6,754 nt of DNA from Candidatus Dormiibacter sp. (lineage in GTDB: Bacteria; Chloroflexota; Dormibacteria; UBA8260): assembly GCA_025450495.1 (NCBI GenBank), contig JANWHI010000057.1, positions 1 through 6,754 on the forward strand, given 5' to 3'. This document shows, one piece after another, positions 1 to 5,452 of the stretch; the stretch's first letter is position 1, and each line of letters starts with the position of its first letter. The notes below the pieces were generated by a model that searched no databases, was not told the origin of the DNA, and worked only from the letters and a program-made list of their open reading frames with translations. A program made the position numbers and the translations under genes.

Positions 1-1
1 G

Positions 2-637
2 CGCACCGGCAGCGGCAAGACCAGCCTGGCTTACCTGCTGCCACGCCTTTACGACATCGCCGAGGGCCAGGTGCTCCTGGATGGCATCGACGTGCGAGAC
101 CTTCAGCTGCGGTCGCTGCGCGCCCACGTCGGCGTCGCCTTCGAGGATCCGATCCTCTTCTCCGCCTCAGTGCACGAGAACCTGGTGATGGGCCGGCCGG
201 TGGTGTCGGACGAGGAGCTCGAGCGCGCGATCGATGTCGCGCAGGCGGGCTTCGTGCGGGACCTGCCATGGGGCCTCGAGACCCGAGTCGGCGAGCAGGG
301 CTACACGCTGTCCGGCGGCCAGCGGCAGCGTCTCGCGCTCGCGAGGGCGGTGCTCGGCCGGCCGCAGGTGCTCGTGCTCGACGACCCCCTCTCCTCGGTG
401 GACGTCCATACCGAGGCGCTCATCGAGGCATCTCTCGCGACGGTGCTCGAGGGCGTGACGGCGCTGCTGGTGGTGCACAGGCCATCGACGCTTGCCCTGG
501 CCGATCGCGTGGCGCTGCTCGACGGCGGCACCATCGTCGCCACCGGCACCCACACCGAGCTGATGCGCTCCAACGATCTGTACCGAGCGCTGCTGTCGCA
601 GGAGTACGAGATGGAACCCGCGGTGGCCGGATCGTGA
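2..637 (+). CDS. ABC exporter half-transporter, ATP-binding domain (5' partial, degenerate-site subunit)
   Basis: The gene is open at the left edge; 211 C-terminal residues are visible and the membrane domain lies outside. They form the nucleotide-binding domain of a fused TMD-NBD exporter: Walker A RTGSGKTS at residues 1-8, a Q-loop position occupied by Glu (E48, 'AFEDP'), a canonical signature LSGGQ at 103-107, Walker B ending D127 with D128 where the catalytic Glu normally sits, and the switch His H159 in 'VVHRPST'. An internal GTG at nt 71 is not the start, because Walker A is encoded before it. The stop TGA overlaps the GTG start of the next gene, so the two halves are translationally coupled and very likely form a heterodimer. 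Asp after Walker B and the 'DDPLSSVD' wording are typical of the first partner in actinobacterial-type exporter pairs. The substrate (drug, lipid or peptide) cannot be told from this domain. Confidence 0.95.
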   Translation, partial: RTGSGKTSLAYLLPRLYDIAEGQVLLDGIDVRDLQLRSLRAHVGVAFEDPILFSASVHENLVMGRPVVSDEELERAIDVAQAGFVRDLPWGLETRVGEQGYTLSGGQRQRLALARAVLGRPQVLVLDDPLSSVDVHTEALIEASLATVLEGVTALLVVHRPSTLALADRVALLDGGTIVATGTHTELMRSNDLYRALLSQEYEMEPAVAGS

Positions 638-2457
638 GTGCCGTCGCACCCGCCGACAGGTGGCGGGGTGTTGCTGCGGAGGAGGTGGACGAGTTCTCGG
701 CCACGGTTGCCGGGTTGCTGCGGAAGCGCAGCCGCGCCCTGCTCGCGACCCTCGCGCGACCGTACAAGAAAGAGCTTGCGCTGGCCGGGCTGCTGATTCT
801 CATCCGTTCGGCTGCGTTTCTCGCGATCCCTTACCTCGTCGGCCTCGGCATCGACCGCGGGATCCTCGCGGGCAAGAACGGCAACCTCACGACCCTCGTC
901 CTCATCGTCGCGGCACTCCTGGGCGCGCTCACGCTGAACGCCGTCGCCAACTACGCGTTCATGCGCCTGTCGGGCCGCGTGGGGGCGGACATCCTTTTCG
1001 ACCTGCGCCGGTTGCTCTTCAGTCACGTGCAGGAGCTGTCGCTCTCCTTCTTCGAGCGCTACACGTCGGGGCGCATCATCTCGAGGCTCACCTCGGACAT
1101 CGACGCGCTCAACGAGCTTCTCGCGACGGGCCTGACCTCGGTCCTCACGTCGCTGATCTCGGTGGTCGGAATCACCGTGATCCTGCTGCACCTCGACGCC
1201 CGGCTCGGCGTCGTCACGCTGGTGGTGATGCCGCTGGTGCTCGGCCTGACCGCCTGGTTCCGCCATAACTCGGGCCGTTCGTACCGAGCGGTGCGGCGGG
1301 CGATCGTGCTGGTGATCGTGCATTACGTCGAGTCGCTCGGCGGCATTCGCGCGGTCCACGCGTTTCGGCGCGAGCCGCGCAACCAGGAGATCTTCGAGGA
1401 CGTCAACGGGCGCTACCGCGACGCCAACATCTGGTCGAACCGGCTCGCCTCGACGTTTGGGCCGGGGATCATCCTGCTCGGCCGGCTGACCACGATGTCG
1501 GTGCTCGTGTTCGGCGGGTTTCTCGTCGTGCAGGGTCAGCTGACCCTGGGCGTGCTTACCGCCTTCGTCCTTTATCTGAGGCAGTTCTTCGAGCCGATGC
1601 AGGACCTCTCACAGTTCTACAACACGTTCCAGGCGGCCGGGGCGGCGCTTGAGAAGCTCGCAGGCGTGATGGAGGAGACGGCCACCGTGCCGGAGCCACG
1701 GGCACCGGTGCGGCTGGGCGAGGTGAAGGGCGCGGTGGGTTTCGAGGACGTGACCTTTGCGTATCGCGACAGGGACGTGCTGCACGACATCGAGCTTCAG
1801 ATCCCCGCCGGCCAGATCATCGCGCTTGTCGGGGAGACGGGGGCCGGGAAAACGACCATGGCTCGGCTCATCGCCCGCTTCTATGACCCGAGCGTGGGGC
1901 GGGTGACGTTGGATGGCATCGACTTGCGGTCAATCGCCACGCCCGATCTGCGCCGTGCCGTCGCCGTCGTCACCCAGGAGAGCTTCCTGTTCTCGGGCAC
2001 TGTGGGTGACAACCTGCTGTTCGGGCGTCCCGAGGCGACCAGGGAGGAGATGATCGCAGCGGCGCGCGCGATCGGCGCCGACGAGTTCATCTCTGCGCTG
2101 CCCAACGGTTACGAGACGGATGTGAGGAGGCGGGGGGTGCGGCTGTCCTCGGGGCAGCGGCAGCTCGTCGCTTTTGCGCGGGCGTTCTTGGCGGATCCGC
2201 GCGTGCTGATCCTGGATGAGGCCACCTCGTCGCTCGACCTGCCGTCGGAGAGGTTGGTGCAGCACGCGCTGCGGACGCTGTTGCGCGGGCGCACCGCGAT
2301 GATCATCGCCCACCGCCTGTCGACCGTCGACATCGCGGACCGGGTGCTGGTCATCGACGACGGGCGGGTGGTGCAGGATGGGCGGCCATCAGAGCTCAGG
2401 CAGGAGATTGGCCATTACGGGTCGCTGCATAAGGCCTGGGTGGAGTCTCTCGCCTAG
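634..2457 (+). CDS. ABC exporter half-transporter, TMD-NBD, catalytic-site subunit
   Basis: This is a complete 607-residue exporter subunit, normal length for the family. The reading frame stays open upstream of 634, but the GTG at 634 lies in a GTGA overlap with the previous stop and gives a family-like N-terminus (RWRGVAAEEVDE at about 9-20). A six-helix membrane domain follows: helices near 48-70 and 86-108, a pair near 168-215, and a last pair near 285-335. The ATPase domain starts near 365, with Walker A GETGAGKTT at 400-408 (K406), Q-loop Q448, a degenerate signature LSSGQ at 504-508, Walker B D528 with catalytic E529, and switch H560. Its Walker motifs paired with the LSGGQ of the upstream partner should make the competent ATP site. 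It resembles multidrug or lipid exporter pairs (MdlB/BmrA-like). The substrate is unknown. No strong Shine-Dalgarno is visible, consistent with coupled translation. Confidence 0.96.
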   Translation: MSAVAPADRWRGVAAEEVDEFSATVAGLLRKRSRALLATLARPYKKELALAGLLILIRSAAFLAIPYLVGLGIDRGILAGKNGNLTTLVLIVAALLGALTLNAVANYAFMRLSGRVGADILFDLRRLLFSHVQELSLSFFERYTSGRIISRLTSDIDALNELLATGLTSVLTSLISVVGITVILLHLDARLGVVTLVVMPLVLGLTAWFRHNSGRSYRAVRRAIVLVIVHYVESLGGIRAVHAFRREPRNQEIFEDVNGRYRDANIWSNRLASTFGPGIILLGRLTTMSVLVFGGFLVVQGQLTLGVLTAFVLYLRQFFEPMQDLSQFYNTFQAAGAALEKLAGVMEETATVPEPRAPVRLGEVKGAVGFEDVTFAYRDRDVLHDIELQIPAGQIIALVGETGAGKTTMARLIARFYDPSVGRVTLDGIDLRSIATPDLRRAVAVVTQESFLFSGTVGDNLLFGRPEATREEMIAAARAIGADEFISALPNGYETDVRRRGVRLSSGQRQLVAFARAFLADPRVLILDEATSSLDLPSERLVQHALRTLLRGRTAMIIAHRLSTVDIADRVLVIDDGRVVQDGRPSELRQEIGHYGSLHKAWVESLA

Positions 2458-2476
2458 GCCCCAGGCCCGCTCTCAA

Positions 2477-2485
2477 TGCCATACT
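2477..2485 (+). promoter_or_regulatory. candidate extended -10 promoter element
   Basis: TGC followed by CATACT (2480-2485) resembles an extended -10 element (TGn plus TATAAT, 4 of 6 matches). It lies in the 35-base gap after the ABC stop. A transcript starting 7-8 bases downstream would begin at or next to the ATG at 2493, giving a leaderless mRNA, common in high-GC Gram-positives. No convincing -35 box is seen. This is suggestive only. Confidence 0.25.
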
Positions 2486-2492
2486 GCGGCCG

Positions 2493-2696
2493 ATGGTTTT
2501 GCGCACCGATCCTTTGCGTGTCGCCGTATACGCATTCGCGCTTGCCTTCGTCCTGATGCTCGCCGCTTATGGGTTCGCCGCCATCGAGTCTCGGCCGACG
2601 GCTGGTGGCCTCGTTTCCGCTCTTGCCGCCATCGCGATTGCCGGTTGTGGCCTGCTGTATGCTTGGCGGCCTGCTGCCGGCGGCATCGCCGATTAG
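2493..2696 (+). CDS. small two-helix membrane protein, hypothetical
   Basis: I do not recognise this 67-residue product. It has a short basic N-terminus (MVLRTDPLR), a hydrophobic stretch at about 10-31, a short polar turn (ESRPTAGG), a second hydrophobic stretch at about 40-57 and a short tail. This fits a two-span inner-membrane hairpin. There is no Shine-Dalgarno before the ATG, so it would need leaderless initiation or read-through from the ABC genes. Its codons end in T more often than those of its neighbours, which lowers confidence or hints at a different history. It sits 35 bases after the ABC stop and 37 bases before the nuoJ-like gene, the place where nuoI would stand in a canonical nuo operon. 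It has no cysteine clusters and is not NuoI. It could be an accessory subunit of the following membrane complex or a spurious frame. Confidence 0.5.
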   Translation: MVLRTDPLRVAVYAFALAFVLMLAAYGFAAIESRPTAGGLVSALAAIAIAGCGLLYAWRPAAGGIAD

Positions 2697-2724
2697 CCGG
2701 TAAGAGACCACTCTCACCAACCAC

Positions 2725-2728
2725 GGAG
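2725..2728 (+). promoter_or_regulatory. Shine-Dalgarno of the nuoJ-like gene
   Basis: GGAG lies 5 bases before the ATG at 2734. It decides the start: the alternative in-frame GTG at 2728 overlaps this site and has no site of its own. Confidence 0.6.
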
Positions 2729-2733
2729 TGCCG

Positions 2734-3222
2734 ATGGACTCCCTCCACGCGATTGGCTTCTACGTGTCCGCCGCCGTCTCGGCGGCCGGTGGGCTCTCTG
2801 TAGCATTCCTGCCCGACCGCGTACGCCGCGGCATGGCCCTGGGCGCGGTTGCGATCGGGGTGGCCGGGCTGTATCTCTCGCTGTCGGCCGGTTTCGCCGC
2901 CCTCGTCGCGCTTGCATGCTATGGCGGCTGCGCCGCGCTGCTGGCCGGACCGACCTACAGGGCTGTCGAAAGCGTCACCGCCGGCGTCTGGCGGCAGCTC
3001 GGAGCGGTCGGTGCGGCGGCCCTGCTCGTCGCGCTGGCCTACGCCGCCTACTTCGGTGATTTCGCCGGCAACAAATACTTCGGCGGTGACTTTGGCAGCG
3101 CGGCACTCGGCAGGCGGCTGTTCGCGCACGATGCGCTCGCCACCGAGGCGGTTGCGGCGCTGGTGGTGGTGGCCCTGGTCGGCGCCGGCATCGCCTGGCG
3201 GACGAGGGATCGCAGCCGGTGA
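2734..3222 (+). CDS. nuoJ: NuoJ-like complex I membrane subunit (divergent)
   Basis: The product is 162 residues with five predicted helices at about 4-26, 34-51, 54-72, 89-107 and 138-155, the number and size expected of NuoJ (subunit 6 of NADH-quinone oxidoreductase). Family marks are FYVSAAV at 9-15, a Tyr-Gly-Gly (63-65) where NuoJ has Tyr-Ala-Gly in the pi-bulged third helix, and a final ALGRRLF (124-130) before E138 and a hydrophobic VALVGAG segment, as in NuoJ C-termini. In known complex I this subunit couples quinone chemistry to the antiporter-like subunits. The third helix ends early, in GPTYRAV, where NuoJ normally continues with a hydrophobic run, so it is a distant member. The start is chosen at ATG 2734 behind GGAG. 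Its TGA overlaps the GTG of the NuoK-like gene. The identification rests on pattern, gene order and neighbours. Function as a pumping subunit is doubtful given the partners. Confidence 0.75.
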   Translation: MDSLHAIGFYVSAAVSAAGGLSVAFLPDRVRRGMALGAVAIGVAGLYLSLSAGFAALVALACYGGCAALLAGPTYRAVESVTAGVWRQLGAVGAAALLVALAYAAYFGDFAGNKYFGGDFGSAALGRRLFAHDALATEAVAALVVVALVGAGIAWRTRDRSR

Positions 3223-3500
3223 CCCCCGGACTGGCCGCCGTCCTGTTTGTCGCCGTCGCGTTGGTGGCGATCGGCGCATTCATCGTGACGTGGCGCCGTG
3301 ACCTCACCGTGGCGCTGGCCGGCATCCCGCTGATGTTTGGCGGTGCAGGCGCAGCCTTCGTCGGCGTCTCGCGATTTGCCGCCGCCCCTGCCCGAGGCGG
3401 GCAGCTGCTGGGGCAGGAGGTCGCGATGCTGTTATCGGTCGCTGCCCTTGCTGCTGTCGTCATGGGCGTCGGGCTCGCCGGTCGGGAGGGGCGCCGCTGA
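3219..3500 (+). CDS. nuoK: NuoK-like complex I membrane subunit lacking both key glutamates
   Basis: This 93-residue, three-helix protein (helices about 5-24, 31-52, 66-87) starts at GTG in a GTGA overlap with the NuoJ-like stop; GAGGG at 3204-3208 may serve as its ribosome site. Length, position and wording match NuoK (MrpC family): an Arg-Arg-Asp loop at 26-28 for the usual Arg-Arg-Asn, then LAGIPLMF at 33-40 for the usual form around IELM, then AAFVGVSR at 45-52. The two glutamates that NuoK uses for proton transfer (E36 and E72 in E. coli, from memory) align with P37 and A78 here. A Glu at 67, just before the third helix, is the only acidic residue near. The fold is probably kept while the proton path is not. 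The gene could be mistaken for an unrelated small membrane protein if read alone; gene order makes NuoK the best reading. Confidence 0.75.
   Translation: MTPGLAAVLFVAVALVAIGAFIVTWRRDLTVALAGIPLMFGGAGAAFVGVSRFAAAPARGGQLLGQEVAMLLSVAALAAVVMGVGLAGREGRR
3484..3491 (+). promoter_or_regulatory. strong Shine-Dalgarno pointing to a CTG start for the nuoL-like gene
   Basis: GGGAGGGG lies 5 bases before CTG at 3497, the same spacing as at the nuoJ-like gene. The CTG shares its last two bases with the NuoK-like stop (CTGA), matching the GTGA junctions elsewhere. The next usable start, GTG 3599, has no such site. Confidence 0.6.
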
Positions 3501-5452
3501 GCTCGCTCATCGCGCTATCCGCCCTCACCGCGGCTTCAGGCGCCGCATCCGGTCCACGCACATTCAGCTTCGACCCGTTCAAAACCCTTGGCTGGGCCGT
3601 GCCGTTCCTGATGCTGACCCCGCTGGCGATGTTCGTGTTCGCAATCTCGGGCGTGCGGACCCGGCGGTCGGCCGGCAACCTCGCGATGTTCGGAGCCCTG
3701 GTCACGCTGGCGCTGACGCTTTTGATCGGATGGGGCCTCGCCAAGACGAGCGCGCCGTACAGCGTGACCTACCCGTACATCAACCTGCCCGTCGCCTTCT
3801 CAGGCCCGGTCAACTTCCAGGGGTTCGGCATCGACATCGTGCTTCGAGTCGACCATCTGACTGTCGCAGCGCTGTTGGTGGTGGAGCTTTGCGTTATCGG
3901 TGCGCTTGGCTGGCATCGATATATGGGACGCGTCGAGCCAGGCGCCGCCCGCTTTCATGCGCTCGTCAGCCTCCTGCTTTTTGCGTGCATCGGCGTGCTG
4001 CTCACCACCGACCTTGCGGGACTCCTTGCGTTCTGGGGACTGGCCGGCGTCGCGACCTATCTGCTGCTAGCTCATCGCTGGAGCGTCGACGGGGCCGCAA
4101 GGAGCACGCGCATCGCCCTGGCGCTGCCCTTTGCCACCGACCTCGTCCTTCTACTTGGCGTGTCGGTCGTCTACTCGCGTTTCGGGCTGCTCAACCTGAC
4201 GACTCTCCTGCCGGTTCTCAGCACCACGCCGGGGGCGACGGTCAAGGCGCTTGCCATCGCCGCCGTGCTTCTGTTCATCGGGATCGGCGGGAGGCTGGCG
4301 CTGTGGCCGGTCCACTCATGGGTGACACGCACATCGGTTGATTCCCCGCCCGCGGCGTCGGCGATGACGCAGGCCGTGTGGTCGGTGGTCGCGATTGTCG
4401 TCCTCTACCGGCTGATGCCGATCGCGGGCGCGTCCAACACACAGACCTTGCGCGCCCTGCTTTACGCCTGCGCCGCGACGGCCGTCATCGCTCCCCTGCT
4501 GGCGCTCGCCACGAACGAGCCTCGCCGTGCGGTTGCGTTGCTCGGCATTGGTGCGACCGCCGTTGGCGCTGCAGTGGTCGTGGCCGGTTCCGAGAAGCTT
4601 CACTTCACCTTCACGTTTGCAGTCGCCGGCGTCGCCTGCGTGCTGGCGGCGGCGCCGGCTCGTGTCGCCGGCATCATGGCCGCGTCCACCGTCGCCGCGG
4701 CGATGCGCACCGACGACATCTCAGAGATGGGCGATGCGTGGCGGCGCATGCGCGGCAGCGCGGTCGCGCTATTGATGGCGGTGGTGGTGCTCGGCCTCAG
4801 TGCGTCCGGGGCCCTCGCCTACTCCATCGCCTCCGGATCAAAGCTCGGGCTGGTCCTTGGCGAGGCAGTGCTGCTCATCGCCGTCGGCGCGCTGCGCATC
4901 TTCATGGGGATTGCGATTGGGCCGCTGCGCCGTCGTCGCGCCTTCGAGCCGGACCGCGTCCGCGACATTCCGGCCAGCGCGCTCAGCTGGGGCTACGGCC
5001 TGGCGCTGGCGGGCGCCGTGCTGGTCGCGTTCTCGATGGCCCACGGCTGGCTGGACTACCTGGACGGCCGTGCTCATCCTGCCCCGAGCGCAGCCGGGCA
5101 CGTGCTGTGGGTGGTCGTCGCCCTCCTTGGATTTGCGGCGGCTGCGATCGCATTCAGGGCCAGCAAGGACGGCGCGATCCGGGCGTCGACCACTGCCGGC
5201 AACGCGTTGGGCAGGTCCGTTTGGCAGGCCCAAGGCTGGGCGGCGCGGTTCATGGTCGGCCCGGCGGCCGCCATCGCGCTGGGGGCCGACGAGTGGAGCG
5301 TCGTGCGCGACGACGCGCTGGCGCTGTCCGCTGTTGCGACCGGCCGGCTTGCGGCGCTTGCCGCGCGCGTGCCGGCGGTACCTGCGGTCATCCTCCTGGC
5401 GGTGGCGCTCGCCGTGGTTCTGGGGCTCGTGTCGCCGGGGGTGTTCCGGTGA
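3497..5452 (+). CDS. nuoL: NuoL-like antiporter-type subunit, lacking conserved proton-path residues
   Basis: From CTG 3497 the product is 651 residues, normal for NuoL. The conservative start GTG 3599 (residue 35) gives 617. It is a multi-helix protein of the proton-conducting transporter family: TM1 about 31-52, a NuoL-like segment RVDHLTVAALLVVE, then WGLAGVATYLLL from W180, LLFIGIGGRLALWPVHSW around R266 and H273, TNEPRRAVALL at 339-349, and a final helix near the C-terminus. In NuoL these positions read WELVG, GKxAQFPLHxWL and TDIKRVLAYS. So the antiporter Glu is G181 and the TM7 Lys is R266. The mid-membrane HAFFKALLF region (369-385) has no Lys, and the later PPFSGFFSKDE motif is not recognisable, although K449 lies near. 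The frame is intact and codon use matches the neighbours, so this is not a decayed gene. Its stop overlaps the NuoM-like start. A Mrp or DabB-type relative is less likely given the J-K-L-M order. Confidence 0.9.
   Translation: MSSLIALSALTAASGAASGPRTFSFDPFKTLGWAVPFLMLTPLAMFVFAISGVRTRRSAGNLAMFGALVTLALTLLIGWGLAKTSAPYSVTYPYINLPVAFSGPVNFQGFGIDIVLRVDHLTVAALLVVELCVIGALGWHRYMGRVEPGAARFHALVSLLLFACIGVLLTTDLAGLLAFWGLAGVATYLLLAHRWSVDGAARSTRIALALPFATDLVLLLGVSVVYSRFGLLNLTTLLPVLSTTPGATVKALAIAAVLLFIGIGGRLALWPVHSWVTRTSVDSPPAASAMTQAVWSVVAIVVLYRLMPIAGASNTQTLRALLYACAATAVIAPLLALATNEPRRAVALLGIGATAVGAAVVVAGSEKLHFTFTFAVAGVACVLAAAPARVAGIMAASTVAAAMRTDDISEMGDAWRRMRGSAVALLMAVVVLGLSASGALAYSIASGSKLGLVLGEAVLLIAVGALRIFMGIAIGPLRRRRAFEPDRVRDIPASALSWGYGLALAGAVLVAFSMAHGWLDYLDGRAHPAPSAAGHVLWVVVALLGFAAAAIAFRASKDGAIRASTTAGNALGRSVWQAQGWAARFMVGPAAAIALGADEWSVVRDDALALSAVATGRLAALAARVPAVPAVILLAVALAVVLGLVSPGVFR

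Noticed and set aside
268..633. Upstream extension of the second ABC gene
   Set aside because: The frame is open, but the translation is Arg/Ala-rich shadow of the first ABC gene. The family-like sequence begins at GTG 634.
301..1359. Long open frame on the - strand (352 residues)
   Set aside because: It lies wholly opposite two well-supported ABC genes, is rich in Arg, His and Gln without domain features, and is typical of antisense frames in GC-rich DNA.
2706..2717. Small inverted repeat GAGA-CCAC-TCTC between genes
   Set aside because: Only four paired bases and no T-run. Too weak for a terminator or operator call.
2728..2733. GTG 2728 as start of the NuoJ-like gene
   Set aside because: It overlaps the only Shine-Dalgarno, which is correctly spaced for ATG 2734.
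3160..3175. GTG-rich short repeat
   Set aside because: It simply encodes a run of valines in the last helix of the NuoJ-like protein.
2473..3279. Open frame on the - strand (268 residues)
   Set aside because: Low-complexity, Arg/Gly/Gln-rich translation opposite the small membrane gene and the NuoJ-like gene. No recognisable motif.
3497..5452. DabB-type inorganic carbon transporter subunit
   Set aside because: DabB pairs with a large DabA protein. Here the neighbours are NuoJ-, K- and M-like genes and no DabA is visible.
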